Made by a program: the position numbers and the translations under genes
In this document: positions 22,901 to 35,486 of the stretch, one piece after another
How positions within the stretch are numbered: the first letter of the stretch is position 1
How the letters are laid out: each line of letters starts with the position of its first letter
Assembly (NCBI GenBank): GCA_029783825.1
Contig: JAREIK010002440.1
Span: 1,746,974-1,810,973 of the forward strand
DNA from: Sapria himalayana
Lineage: Eukaryota > Streptophyta > Magnoliopsida > Malpighiales > Rafflesiaceae
DNA length: 64,000 nucleotides
Direction of reading: 5' to 3'
The notes under the pieces: generated by a model
Told to the model about the DNA's origin: nothing
What the model saw: only the letters and a program-made list of their open reading frames with translations
Database searches by the model: none

Positions 22901-24559
22901 CAAATAAATTTATACTCGTACTAGTTTGGTGAGCAAGATAAGGACCACCGAGCAAATATTTCCAAGACTATAAATAATAGAAGTAGCTTGATAAAGAAGG
23001 CAGAGTCTAGCAGAAACATCCACTTTACCACTACAAGTGTCACTCACACTTATGAGAATACATAATTCATTGATTCTAGAGTCTCATATAACATGACTCC
23101 ACATTGAGAATAATTTTATAAGTATGAAAATCATGATGGCAAAAAGATGTATATAGGTAATAACTTTGCTATTAACATTATAAGTCATGAAAAAATAAAG
23201 ATTAAAACACATGATAAAACTATGAAGAAGCTCCTAGATGTAATGCGAGTTCTAGGCCTCAACAAAAATCTCATCTCTATTGGTGAGATAACAGCTACAA
23301 GCTTGATTTTTATTTTTACTTGCGATGAAAAGTCAGGTAAACTAACTCATAGAGCAAAAGTCATTGTCCGAGGAATTAAGGCTACATCATTGTACAATCT
23401 AATGACTACCATCATCCCTAATTCTGATTGTGATTGCATTCATTTCAAAGAAAGATGACACCACTAAAAGAAAGAAACTCCATATCTCAAGTATTGGAAC
23501 TCTATTAAACATAAATTAAAAACAATTGGAAAAAACAATAGGATCAAATAGCAACATGACCCATATGGTATCGCAACTCAAAAAACTATAGACATGACTA
23601 TTTTTTAAAGGACCTGCAACATGTGAGAAGAAAGTTAAGGTGGAAGATTCTACAATATTGTAGCATCGAGTCTTAAACACATTAATGAGAAAAACCTCAT
23701 GATTGCATCCTTAAAAAACATGTTGGAAGGGATTTCAAATAGCTTATAAAAGTTTAAATTTTGTGAAGACTAGCCTTATAGAAAACAAATGAGGATAAAG
23801 TTCAAGTTGGCCGCCACTAGAGCAAGAACAATACTAGACATGATGCACAATAGTTTATTTAGAGATTACAAAAAGGTATCACTTGGAAAATCAAGTTATT
23901 ACATCTTATTTATCAATATATTCTTCAAATAAGTTTGAGTATATTCAATTCAAAAAAAAATCAGAGGTGTTGAAAAAATTCAAAAATTTAATATGCTAGC
24001 AAAAAAAAAATTCAACAAGAAAAAAAATATTTTGTACATGAATAATAGAGATAAATACTTTCCAAAGAATTAAATTTGTGTTGAGTAAGAGATTGTGAGT
24101 CAGAACATAATCAAAATGACACCCTAACAAAATAATGTAGATGAAAGACTAAATATAATATTGTTGGAGAAAACAAGATGGAGAAGCTAGGTAAACTTGG
24201 AGCCAGAGTTTTTGGCAGATTCTAGTGTCACCACGTGCTATTTAAAAAATCACTCTCACATCATATGTCAAAGGACAAACTTCATTTGAAGTGTTGTATA
24301 GAAGGAAATCAAATATAGATTATCTCTTGAGTCTTTGGATGTGACGCTTATGTACATGTGCCAAGAAAGAAAAAGAACAAGCTAGACTTTAAATCTATGA
24401 AATATATATACATTAGTTACAAGGAACATGTCTGAGACTATAAATTATGAAACCCATATACCAGAAAAAACATTTATTCTAAAAATAACATATTCAAGGA
24501 ATCTAATGAACATGAGGTTGTAGTGACTCTCCTCAAAGTCATAATATAAAAAAAAAGAT

Positions 24560-25190
24560 TATCACGGCTCAACTCAGATAGTCTCTAACTATCAGAGTTG
24601 AGCCATGTGGCCCAGTCACGAAACAATTCAACCGTACCTAGCCTGGCATGGCACAATCCCAAACCATGCCTAGTTCTAGACTACATATGCCTAGTTTTGG
24701 GCCGGTTCGTACTGGAATTTGGGAATACAAGCACTCCCCAAAATTGAGCAGACGCTCTCGCTGAGCCGCACTGCTCATCGCGTCGCTCGTCGAGCGTGTT
24801 TGGCCATTGCCAGATTGCCCATAGCCGTGTTTGGCATCGCCACGTCACCCATCAAGCATCATTCGTCGCCTCTTGTTTTGCCCACGAGCCAAGCACCCGG
24901 ATCATGCATAGCACAGCATGCGAGTCAATTTCCCTCGATAAGGCACGACAAGATTCATGACAAGAATGCACCCAACACAGGCCCGGGCACAATACTGGAC
25001 TATTCCATGTCAAACCTGACGTGACTGAACAAGATCGAGCTTTGGGCCGAGCTTAGGGCCGCTAAACCTGGTTGACACCTTTAGTCCCGGACCATGCTGT
25101 CCCATGGCACGGTTCATGTCGTGCTGGGCCGGTGTGAGCCGTATTTCGTGTCAGGCTAGGCACGACCCATGTGCCCAATCAAATTGTTAT
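24560..25190 (+). mobile_element. GC-rich hAT-like insertion(s) inside Copia-1
   Basis: GC-rich block with GGCCGG/GCACGG words between two copia pol fragments. A right terminus GTTGACACCTTTA ends at 25083, and further GC-rich DNA to 25185 suggests a second, nested piece. The left edge carries a hairpin at 24567-24605. No target duplication was readable. The ORF at 24719-25024 is a composition artefact. Confidence 0.65.
24567..24605. repeat. Inverted repeat (hairpin), 16-bp arms
   Basis: GGCTCAACTCAGATAG and CTATCAGAGTTGAGCC pair at 15 of 16 positions around a 7-base loop, at the left border of the GC-rich insertion. Confidence 0.85.
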
Positions 25191-26234
25191 ATATTTTTAA
25201 TATTTCTCATAGAAGAACTAAATATCAACTGGATGTGAGAAATACATTTCTTCAAAATAATCTTAAAAAAAAGATGATATATAATATTAATAGTATATAT
25301 TAATAATATTATAATTATAAAAGATATTTAACTAAATATATTTCAATTGAAATTTTTCTAACATACCAAGTTTCAAATAAAAACTCTAAGATGTCTTATG
25401 AATTTTCTAGATATTAAAATTGCATACTCAAAAAATATAATTTTTCTTTCTCAACAAATATATACTACTGATATTTTGACAGATCTTAGCATAATGTGTT
25501 GTGCATTGATCAACTCACCATTTGATTTAAACATAGACTTGCTCGCAATTACCAAATATCAAGTTGATTCTTCCAAATACAAAAAAAAAATCATATAATA
25601 GTTAAATTATCTAATAATGATCGGACCATATATTACCTATATTATTAGTATAATTATTTATTTTCTTATATTCCCATAAAAAAAAACTCATGAATATGTG
25701 AAGAAGGCTTCAAGTTATAAAATTTTATTCAGATATCATGGGCACAACTAGGTAGAAACATACTCAAATTCTTACAAGGTTCTAGAAATTAAATAAAGAA
25801 TATTTATCATTGGGTTTTGTATTTTTCTTTGAAAAATCTTTTTTTTAAAAAAATATTAGGTCATTGTTGCCATATCAAGTAGAGAGATGGAATACAAAAT
25901 TATAGTAATGGTTACATGTGAGATTCAATTAATTAGCCACTTCTTAGACTAGGTGGACATATTAAGTTACAAACCGATGATGTTTTATTTAGATACTCAT
26001 TCAAATTAACATATTACTGTTAATTTAATATTTTATGAGTAAATAAAATATATTAAAATCAATTATAATTTTATATGGAAGAAGATCCAAGAAGTTATGA
26101 TAATTACTATCTATGGGTCTACCTTTACCAGTTAATAGATTACATATATTTTTATGAAGACACTTAGAAGAATGCAATTATTTTTTCACACTTCCAAGTT
26201 CGGTATTTGTGATACTCAACAACTAAATTGAGGT

Positions 26235-26430
26235 TGTTGAGATTTAGTTTTATTTTGTTAGTTTATTTTATTCTTATTTTTATTTTGGTCTGTATGAGAA
26301 CAATTGGCATGTGAATTGTTTTGAGTAAATATATTGTTGTAATTTTGAAGTTTTTAATGAATGAAAAAACACTATTTTTCTTATCTTATGCTTCCTCTCT
26401 ATTCTAGCCCCTCTCCCCCAATTCAAAACC
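26235..26430 (+). mobile_element. 3' LTR of Copia-1
   Basis: TGTTGAGATTTAG begins right after CTAAATTGAGGT, which looks like a decayed polypurine tract. It aligns with the 5' LTR at 21239. The right boundary is approximate. 26430-27050 beyond it is AT-rich with no feature seen. Confidence 0.6.
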
Positions 26431-27559
26431 CCATTACTAGATTATACAATAAACATGTCAACTAGTTTATCTCTAAAAGGAATGTTGGTTGTAGAAATCA
26501 ATATTTAGTATTTTATATCTAATGAAGTGAACTTTTTATCTTAATATATTTCATCTACACATATAAAACTATATGAGAAACAATATTGGGTCACATAAAT
26601 ATCACAAAAAAATATATAATATGCCTATAAACTAGAAAATTAATCTACTTGAGCAAATGTTAGGTTCAAAATAGCACACAACAAATGTAAACACTTTGTA
26701 CTTAGCCTTGATGTTATATCACATTCTTACTGTTGTTTTTTTTTTTATAAAAAAATATTAATTATAAAAAAATATATAAAATCTTATAATGAATCTCCTA
26801 TCGATAGTGATTGATGCCAAATTAGAATATGTATACCTAATAAACTAAATATATTATGATCATTTACATGACACTATGGGAGAATTAAAGAATGATTAAT
26901 TATGATAATAACATAGGTACTATAAGCCTCATAATTGTCATGTAGTTCACTTTTTTCAATGACTAACTTATGCTTTATAGATGCAATGACCATATATATG
27001 TATGAAAAAAATATATACTTCAATCAAATAGTAAATATTCTGGCATATATCCTAGAGATGTCAAGTAAGTCAAGCAACCTTGATACAGCACAAGGCACAA
27101 CCCAAATGAGCCGTGTCTAGCCCTGCACAAAACGATGCAGAACCTTGCCTAGACCTAGGTCATGCCGGACCAAGGCACAACTCATGCCATGCTATACCAG
27201 AGGCTATTGTTCCTCGTGTCAAATCAAGCATGACCCATATGTTTGGCCATTGACATGGTCCACAATTATGACCATGACCTGGGACTGCATCCCGGAACCA
27301 GATCATGGGTCATGAGTCATGTGACACAGGACCACGCCAGCACTAATTTTAAAAAAAAAAACCAAAGTATTTTTTTGAGTATTATACTGCAACATCCACG
27401 TGGCAGGTATTTTTAATTACTGATCCACTGCATTGACATGGTGAATTGTCCCATTGGGACAGAAGTCCCAATGACTAAGGGCCACAGGGCATCTAGCAAA
27501 CACGCACACATGCCCAACAACAACAACAATCACTATTGTTGTCAGGTGCGTGCGTCAAC

Positions 27560-28150
27560 ATTACTGTTAAAAAAAATAATCTCAAGATCCTGATCATTGG
27601 AATGAATTCTAACAGCTAGAAACAGAAATCTGACAATTATTGAGTTAACCTTTTATATATTAAAAAAAATTATAAATATTGATTAAGTATTTAGAGTTTT
27701 TTATTCTCAGTTTTATATATCTCTCATCTATATGTTTTTCTCTGTTGTTCCTCTATCTCATTCTTAAATCTCAAATCATAATTTAGAATTTTCTTTTGTT
27801 CTTTAATTTTTTCTCTGCAGAACTATATTTGTGGTTCTGCTTTTAGGAAGTTAGAAACCAAAATGGGACGGCACCTCCAATTGTAGTTATGTTAAAGACT
27901 AACGCTATCAGAATCCAAACATTTTTTTAATTGTTCATAAATATTAGTTAATTATTTTTAAACATAAACAAAAAATAATAATTAATTATTAATAATAAAT
28001 TTAATGATAATAAAATTAATATTAATTTAGATATGAATAATAATAATAACTCTAACAAAAAATATGAGGCCAAAACTATGCACAAACTTTATGCACACCA
28101 GACCAGCTTGCTAACACTTTCATCACATTTTAATTAGATTAAAAAATATA
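27560..28150 (+). repeat. R1 repeat, copy f
   Basis: AGATCCTGATCATTGGAATG through the CTCTCTTCT-like tract at 27715-27765, with ATATGAGGCCAAAACTATG near 28062, follows the order of copies a and b read on their minus strand. It is diverged. Confidence 0.55.
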
Positions 28151-28711
28151 TATTTTGTTTATTTATCTAAGGTAAAAAAATGAATAGTTTGTTATAGAAT
28201 AATAATCATTTTATACTTATTTTATTGAAATTTTAAATTAAATTTTATGATATATCTATTTAGGATCAAAGGTGAACATTTCTAGATACATCATGAAAGT
28301 TTTTGGAAATTTGTTATGGCAAGAGTGATTTTGATATTGCTAGTAATTTTGAAATATTGTAATATATCAACATATATTTTACTGATATTTCTAATATATC
28401 CATAAAATTCAATATGAATATATCCGTTCTTAATGATATTTTCAATTATGTTTAGGATTCATAGATAATTTTTTAACATAAACATAATATTTAAAATATT
28501 AAAAAACTGAAAATAATTAATGAAAAAACATGGAGTATTTTTTCAGAAACTTAGAGGAATCAATTGATGGATGATTGAATTGAATAGCGTGTTGAGTTGT
28601 GCAAGATGCATGATGATAAAAGAAATTTTCTTATGTATGATATTTTTAACACACCTCCCTCACATCCAGGATCAGACATCGAGAGAGTTAAGTTTGCATG
28701 ATTTGACATTT

Positions 28712-28760
28712 GTGGGTAGCCCATAAAATTTCTAATACCATATTAGATATGGGCTCAGAT
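28712..28760 (-). other. Possible retroelement primer-binding-site relic
   Basis: TTTCTAATACCATATTAGATATGGGC resembles, on the minus strand, the TGGTATCAGAGC primer-binding region; a plant-like CCATATATAAAC lies at about 28806. No gag or LTR pair was recognised. Weak. Confidence 0.25.
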
Positions 28761-29173
28761 CGAATTCATTTCCAAAAACTAGCTCAAGAGAGAGGAACTC
28801 AAGCCATATATAAACACAACCCAGAAATTTCCTATGTAGGATAATTTTAACAGTTAAAAGTATTGGACATGCTCGAATCAATTGTCACAAATAAACAAAT
28901 AATTATGCAAAAGATGACAAACCATGCATCTAAATCAATTTCAAGTAGATCGTATAATAAATACTTCATATTTCTTTGATCAAAAAATAAAATTTTCACT
29001 GAAATGACACATGATGAATATGCATCTACCTTTGGCCTTCACTGAGTTATTCTTTGTGGACCTACACAGATTATCACTATTTTTTATTATTAAATATCAC
29101 ATAACAAACACATCAAACACAAGACAAAAAATATCTCCATTGTCTGCACTAACATGCAATCACAGGAAACCAC

Positions 29174-29242
29174 TTGCATTGTCAAGGGCCCAACACATGC
29201 ATTGTCAAGGGCCCAACACTTGCATTTTCACGGGCCCAACAC
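29174..29242 (+). repeat. 23-bp tandem repeat, three units
   Basis: Unit TTGCATTGTCAAGGGCCCAA plus CAC, starting at 29174, 29197 and 29220. A second small repeat, ATCACATCAGGTTCACC, occurs at about 29289 and 29314. Both lie in the right GC-rich end of the hAT-like element. The overlapping frames are artefacts. Confidence 0.92.
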
Positions 29243-29399
29243 TTGCACAGGCACAGCAAACACAAAAATCAGGTCAACCACACAGCAGTCACATCAGGTT
29301 CACCACTTGCACGATCACATCAGGTTCACCTGCACACAGTCATAGGTAACCGTACACTTACCAACATGCTAACATGACAAAACTCGTTTGACACCTCTA

Positions 29400-31822
29400 A
29401 GTGAAAAACAACAATCATTATAGAAAGCCATGTAAAACCCTTGAAACAAATTAATCATAAATAAAATTTAAAGAGTACAAGATTAATTAAGAAATATAAA
29501 GAGTTTATGATATAAAAATTAAAAACATAATATATAATAAAAGAATTTTTGAACATATAACAAATTAATTAAGAAATGATGCAAACCAATTTAATGAGAC
29601 AATGAATAAAATACATAAATAAAGAAATACAACAAATCAATAGGGAATAAAAATTTTATAGTTTAACAAAAAAAATAAAATTTATCGCTATTTATTTTAC
29701 ATCAAAGTTATAAGAAAGAGAAATAAAAAAATCAAAAAGATAAAACAAAAAAACATATGATAATTTATATAATAAATTATAAATAATGAATGAAAGAAGC
29801 TTTAAGTTTGATAAAAAAAAGAATAAAAACTATAATTTCAAATTAGCTAAAATAATTAGAATAAAATTATTTTATTTAAATTGACATATTTTGCAAAACT
29901 ACTCAATGAGACACATTAAACTATTAAATTTAAAAAAATTACTTAAAATATAAATTAGTGTTTTAAAATGAAATTAGTACAAAAAAAAATAAAAAAGAAT
30001 AAAAAAATATACAATTAGTTCTATTGAAATTACAAATGAAACATTTAAATATCTAGTAAAAATTAAAACTTAATAACCATTTATATTATTTAATAAAAAA
30101 CACTAATAATTTTGTAGAGTCAATTTTAAAATTAAGGTAATGACGAAGATTGTACAAATTGTAAAAAAAATTATAGAAAAACAATGTAAGTAAACTCATA
30201 AGCTTTACAATATCAAAGAATCAATTTATCCTATATCAAATTGGTTTACAATGAACATTATTTTTTTTCTTGTATAATATATAGCAAAAAAAAAATCATA
30301 CCCAATACACAATACTTCCACTTAGTATAATCTTGTGTAATGGGTATAATTTGTAAAAAAAAATATTTTATGACTGCTTATATAAAATATAAAAAAAGAT
30401 TATTTATATATAATCTTTAATTATGAGAATATGTAAAAAAATATTACAGAATTATTTATTCTATAAAAAAATATCAAATAAATTTACAATCTTATAATAA
30501 CTATACCAGAGACAGCTTATCTCTTTATTTAAATTTTAAATTAGTTGATAATAAATCTTCATGAATAAGTATCTTACTATATAGCATTTGCAAATAATAG
30601 TATCCTAATTAATAAAACTAATTAAGTAATCTATGTCAAAAGTTAGATAAGTAGCAAGATTTATTAGATTTTAAAAAAATTAAATATTTAGTTTATAATT
30701 TTAATTTAAATCAGAAATAATTAAAAATAAATTGAGATTGACAATCAATATCACAAAATATAATTTTGTTTACATTTAAGATTTATAATCCAAATGAATA
30801 ATAAAATTAATAAGATATATAGACAAATAACTTTAATTTGATTTTATGAAATATAAAATTATATTATAAACCTTATATAATAGAAGAATATTTAATAACT
30901 TATAAAAAATATAATTATATAATTATTAGATCAGTCATATTCAAAATAATAACTATGAGAAATGATATTTATACAAAAATCATTATAGAAATATGTATAA
31001 AGATTGATGTATGAAAAAATTTACAAAAATAACTAAAAAAAAATTATGACATAATTAGATATTTATACCTATAAAAGATTAAATTAGAACAAATTTGTAA
31101 GATTTGAAGATGTGAATATAAGATCATATACATTTTCAAGTGAAATATTTAGATTAATAAATTACTAAAAAATTATAGAACAACAAATAATAGTAAAGAA
31201 ATATATGCATAAATAAGATTTGAACATAGATTTGTTTAAGAATTATATTATTTAAATTATTTAAATTCATATGAATAATTACGATTATATTAAAATATAT
31301 TTTGATAACCATTATAATTATTATTGATAATTTACTTTTATTATTTACTAATTATTAATCACAATTCATTATTATATAGTTTTTATAATATTTTATTATT
31401 ATATTTATCATGATACATTAATATTTATTATACAATATTTTAAATAAATTTAAATGAAAATGAGAACTAAGTATTTGATGATGTGTGTTTTATACTAAGA
31501 AATGATTATTAAATATGTACATCAGGTAAAAGTAATAACAAATTCAAAAATTAAACAATTTTGTGAAAACTGAAAAGGCATATAATTAGGTTGCTTTAAG
31601 CACTACCAAGGCTTCATGCATATATCTTGTGTCATTCACAGCTATTGAACAAACATTTAATCATTCAGTTAAAAAAAAGCAATCACTCATTTTGTTTTGG
31701 AATTAAATGCAATTTAAAATATAGCATGTAGCAAACAAGGCAAAGATGGCAAACAAAAACAAGGAACAGTCAACTTATATTGAAAACAATACTTATTCCC
31801 AGCACAGCAAAGAAATTATTAC
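29400..31822. other. Extremely AT-rich intronic block, no gene seen
   Basis: About 2.4 kb of almost pure A/T with scattered poly-A and AAATTATT words. No long open frame, repeat unit or element terminus was found. Confidence 0.7.
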
Positions 31823-31903
31823 CATGTTTCTGGTACCATTTCAAGGTTAATCTTTCCTCATTATTTCCAACACATGTATGGAAAGATGGAAGGCGTGCAG
31901 GAG
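31823..31903 (-). CDS. MDAR4: MDAR4-type monodehydroascorbate reductase, exon 3
   Basis: Read on the minus strand after the acceptor TTTGCAG, the exon encodes A-PARLPSFHTCVG followed by NNEERLTLKWYQKH and the first base of a Gly codon. The PARLPSFHTCVG segment is characteristic of the MDAR4 class; cytosolic MDARs differ here. The donor is GTAATAA. The exon is 81 bp, enters and leaves in phase 1, and joins exon 2 and exon 4 in frame. It covers residues 58-84 plus one base. Confidence 0.94.
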
Positions 31904-32042
31904 CTGCAAATCAGTAGTATAATATGCAAAATCAGAGCCAAGCAATACTGAGATATAAAAAAAAAAATCATCTGAAACTGTTAGCAAGGCATAAGAAAAA
32001 AAAATGCCTTATGCATGTATATTATATGACAAAACTAATATG

Positions 32043-32513
32043 AAAAAAAGGATTGGAGCACCATTATACGATGGACATTGCACCTATACCACAAAGATGA
32101 TATCACATAACTACAAAAATTGAAAGAAATTAATCAGAGATTAGCAAGATAATAAAAAATAGAAGGAAGACCCAGTAAATATTGCAGGTGTTTAGTGTGT
32201 CAACTGTGTGTGCATGTGAACGGTAAAGCATTATATGAAATCCAATAACAAGTGAACAACTGAATGACTTACTACACTTTGGCCTACTTTTCCCTCTTGT
32301 CTCTCATTTTAAATCTCTCTCTCCCAATATACAGATCTCTTCCATTCTGCTCAAAAATTCTTACTGCATTTGCAGAGATATCAATCTCTTGGAAGCAGTA
32401 GCAATGAATGATGCTAGCATTGAAGTAACTGCTGCACATAATGAATAATAAGTAAAGCATATCATGCATGAAGTAGTGTCCACAGCATAATGGTGCTCCA
32501 ATCACTTTTTTTT
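32043..32513. mobile_element. MITE-like element, 471 bp
   Basis: Left AAAAAAAGGATTGGAGCACC and right GGTGCTCCAATCACTTTTTT are inverted. The match continues as ATTGGAGCACCATTAT.C..TGGACA, about 22-25 bp in all. One end recurs at 18395. The superfamily is unclear because no convincing target duplication was read. A minus-strand frame at 32284-32565 overlaps it and has no domain. Confidence 0.65.
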
Positions 32514-32659
32514 GTATATATACCTGCACTATGCTTGTTAAATTAAAATTACATAAAAAACTCACGAAATTATATACATATATGACGTCGTTTTTTATAT
32601 CTATTCAAGTATGAAATAAAACATACAAATAAGAGTGTAAGTATGAGAGAAATACTCAT

Positions 32660-32950
32660 ATTTTATGAGTACAACAAGGCTTGGCAACTCAATCTAAGCC
32701 ATTTGGCCCAGCCCTTTCATGTCAGTCATAAGGCCAGGCCAGGTATGTGCTTAGAAGATTGGGCTTGCCAACCTGGACCGACATGATCAAATGATCCAGA
32801 CCTGCCCTTTAACAGCTAGGGCTGCAGCTGCAACCCTAGTAATTGCCATAAAGAATCATGCCAAGATATAACTGAAACCAGGTAATACCTGGCCCAAAAT
32901 GAGGGGCCACCAAGCCAAGATGAATTTGCCACATGTGCTTTTATGTTTGA
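32660..32950. mobile_element. Degraded hAT-like GC-rich segment in intron 2
   Basis: GGCCCAGCCC, GGCCAGGCCAGG and similar words recall the hAT family termini, but the ends have decayed beyond recognition. Confidence 0.35.
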
Positions 32951-33304
32951 CCACTTATTTCTACATTAATTAATGTATTACCAAACAAAAAAAAATCATG
33001 TAACTACAGCACCACCTCCTTTCCACAATGTTGATGTAATTTTCGTTGACACATGTCGCACACAATAGATGTGCAACTACCATATGTGATAGCATGCACT
33101 ATAGCATGGACACTCACAAGAATTGTGTTGGTATAGTGTACATGTGTTTCTTGCTAGGGTTTTGTACCATTACATGATCTAAGATTTGCACCCCCTAGAA
33201 TTTTGGCTATGATATCATGTTGACAAAACAGACTAAAGAAAACATAACATGAGAAAATCACTTTTAATGAAAATATATACAAGCTAAGCTCATATATAAA
33301 AGAC

Positions 33305-33583
33305 TAGTTGAATTAAGGCATCCCACAAATTCAATGTTTCATCCATAAAACGGAAATAAAAAATAAATGTAATAAAATAATAAGGTGCAAAACTCAAAAA
33401 AAGTATTCAAGAACATTCTAAAACTTAAAAAAATAAAAGTTTAGTTGAATTAAGGCATTCCACAAATTCATTGTTTTCATCCATGAAACAAAAATAATAT
33501 ATATATATAATATACTAATAAGGTGCAAAACTCATAAAAAAGTATTCATAAACATTCTAAAACATTAAAAAAATAAAAGTTTA
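33305..33583 (+). repeat. 137-bp tandem duplication
   Basis: Units at 33305 and 33442 share TAGTTGAATTAAGGCAT.CC, ATAAGGTGCAAAACTCA and GAACATTCTAAAAC-type words in order, with a short (TA)n expansion in unit 2. Confidence 0.88.
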
Positions 33584-34947
33584 AAAAAAATAGTTCAGAA
33601 TAATTTGGATTATCATTTTCAGAAAACTGGGCCGAGCATAACTTTGTAAACATGGGTCGACTAGGGTCAGATGATGCTCCATGAATTGGCATCATTTTAC
33701 TCCCACACCTAAGAGCACCTACGGCACATCTCATGATTATGTCTATATGTACTCGCTTAAATAAGTAATGATCAAATGACACAAATATGAGAATAGGATA
33801 AATGACACAAAGGCATTTCACTCACATGTCCCATATACATTATAGACAGAGAGATTGCTCTAGACAAAATTTATGTAATTAGAGTTTAGTGCTTCACTTC
33901 ATCCTAATTTTCATCAAAAAAAAAATATGCATGGTCCAACTTTACGTACTCACGAACAAATCATGATCAAATGGAACAAATACAAGATTGAGATTGAAGA
34001 AACAAAAGAAAGGTCAAGAAGATCACTCAAGAGGAAAAAAGGGAACTTGTTTGGATATCCCCAAGGATCAATTTAAGTTTAACAAACAGAAGTATGAATA
34101 GCACAAAGAACACTTCCAAATGATTATTAGTTGCAGCATTTATAGAGAAGCATACAAGGTTAACCAAATTTGAGAGAGCTCAAAAAATAATTTTTCTCAT
34201 TATTTATTCCCCAATAGTATTCCTTTTTCTTGTTTCTTCAAGTCACAATCCTCATGAATAAAATTAGGATGACAAATGCATGACATATAATTCATGACAC
34301 TGCTTTATCTATAGGCCTGGCATATTGTTTTGAAATCTTCTAACAAGCTTTTCTTGTTAAATATAAAGAGTAGAGAGATAATTGGATTAGTGGATCAGCA
34401 AGAAAAGCTATAGATCCTTACTCCAGTCCAATAATTGTATCACACCAAATAGAGATAGTAAATTAGTACAATCCTCAAATAACACATCAATATTATTTTC
34501 ATATTTTCATATCATATAAAACAACATATATACATCAGAAAAAATTGGACCAATTTAAATATTTCATGAGCTTGCTTACTGACATTAAATACAAAAAAAA
34601 TTTGAGAACAAAAAAGCAAAAAAAAAATGATGATGAAATGGAAGAAATTTTACCAAGTCCATTAACTTGGATAAGATATTTGTCAGTCAAAAAAATCTCA
34701 AGAAGGTTTTGATACTTGTGTTAAGTTTGAAAACAAAGTTATGTTGCCCATTATGTGATTATTAGCCATTTAGGCTTAAGTTTCAATTAGGGACTTGTTT
34801 CTTGATTTATCTCGTAGCTACAGAACCTAGTAAACTCTACAGGTATGAAAATTGATGACTTTGACATCACAAATTGAAGGTCATTGAAAAACTGACTATC
34901 CAATCAGAGCATATCAAATGATATATGAGCATCTATAAAATACAACA

Positions 34948-35022
34948 AAAATTGATTAACAAAAAGTGATTAATAAAAATTGATTAACAAAAAGTGATTA
35001 ACAAAAATTGATTAACAAAAAT
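34948..35022 (+). repeat. Short tandem repeat, ATTGATTAACAAAAA
   Basis: Alternating ATTGATTAACAAAAA and GTGATTAACAAAAA units, about five in all. Confidence 0.9.
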
Positions 35023-35434
35023 AACTCAAGCCCAGGAAAACAGCATTGTTCACTCACAATTTTATTAGAAAGAAGAAGGCTTTTAAAATGAGTACTCTCT
35101 ATGCATGTGTACAAACTCTCTGTGATCCAGCTCCCTAGATTGTACTTTCAAAGTACAACTGGAGCACCCAATGATGCTTTTCTCTCTTATTGTTGCTTCT
35201 ATGTCTATCTCTTGTAAGTTGTCAAGTGGTCCCACACCTGCCTCTTAAGCATAAAATTTCCTATGTGTAAGAATTTGTATCCCCTAATTGAGAAAAAACA
35301 TAAAGTGGCGCCTTAAATGCTAAACATTTATGAGTTCCCAAACCCTTAAATGCTGCTAATGTATTTGCTTAGCTTAGATCACAATAATAACTTTAAATAT
35401 GTGAATCTCGGAATATAATGGCAATGATGATTAC

Positions 35435-35486
35435 CTGCTGGAAGTAAATAACCCTTGCTCAATGCAGGTCGCTCATAAGGTGCAAC
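35435..35486 (-). CDS. MDAR4: MDAR4-type monodehydroascorbate reductase, exon 2
   Basis: Too short to be called as an ORF but clear by homology. The minus strand reads VAPYERPALSKGYLLPA, continuing IISEEP of exon 1 without a gap. This conserved stretch (PYERPALSKG) contributes to FAD binding in the family. The exon is flanked by TTTCAG upstream and GTAATC downstream. It is 52 bp, so it ends in phase 1. Intron 1 (35487-35957) is 471 bp, the only short intron seen in this gene. Confidence 0.95.

Larger units (their letters stand above)
22900..26234 (+). pseudogene. Copia-1: decayed pol, interrupted by hAT DNA
   Basis: In plus-strand order: LLDVMRVLGLNKNLISIGEI (about 23227) matches the copia pre-integrase VLYVPGLxKNLISIG. 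PRKKKNKLDFKSMKYIYISYK (about 24362) matches the KLDxKSxKCIFxGY motif. YQLDVRNTFLQNNL (about 25223) is the reverse-transcriptase QLDVKNAFLHGxL motif. FLDIKIAYSKNIIFLSQQIY (25401) matches FLGIEVAxSxxGIxLSQRKY. AISSREMEYKI (about 25870) matches the RNase H SSxEAEYxA. GC-rich hAT-like DNA sits at 24560-25190. The reverse-transcriptase core between 25290 and 25395 is much too short, so about 100 residues have been deleted. Numerous stops make it inactive. Confidence 0.85.
27053..29399 (+). mobile_element. R1-bearing hAT-like element, 2.35 kb
   Basis: Left end TAGAGATGTCAAGTAAGTC at 27053, GC-rich to about 27335, then R1-like sequence including its pyrimidine-rich tract. The right end is CTCGTTTGACACCTCTA at 29399. 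The organisation parallels the 5942-8238 element. Flanks ATATATCC and AGTGAAAA do not match, so the duplication has decayed or the two ends come from different events. Confidence 0.5.
18948..31822 (-). other. MDAR4 intron 3 (12.9 kb), transposon-filled
   Basis: Inferred intron because exons 3 and 4 share a split codon. It contains Copia-4 (LTR plus gag, same strand as the gene), Copia-1 (opposite strand, with both LTRs), at least three hAT-type segments and a very AT-rich block at 29.4-31.8 kb. I see no host exon inside it. Confidence 0.8.
31904..35434 (-). other. MDAR4 intron 2 (3.5 kb)
   Basis: GT-AG intron between exons 2 and 3. It holds a MITE-like element (32043-32513), a degraded GC-rich hAT-like stretch (about 32660-32950), a 137-bp tandem duplication (33305-33583) and a short tandem repeat (34948-35022). 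The remaining sequence, including 33590-34940 and 35030-35430, shows no recognisable gene or element. Confidence 0.85.

Noticed and set aside
28712..28760. Full LTR retrotransposon on the minus strand
   Set aside because: Only a primer-binding-site-like word was seen; no LTR pair, gag or pol motif supports more than a weak relic.
29011..29377. Three overlapping frames with repeated GPTHALS-like peptides
   Set aside because: The repetition simply translates the 23-bp DNA repeat in a hAT terminus.
32284..32565. 93-aa minus-strand frame as a gene
   Set aside because: It lies across a MITE-like element in an intron and has no recognisable domain.
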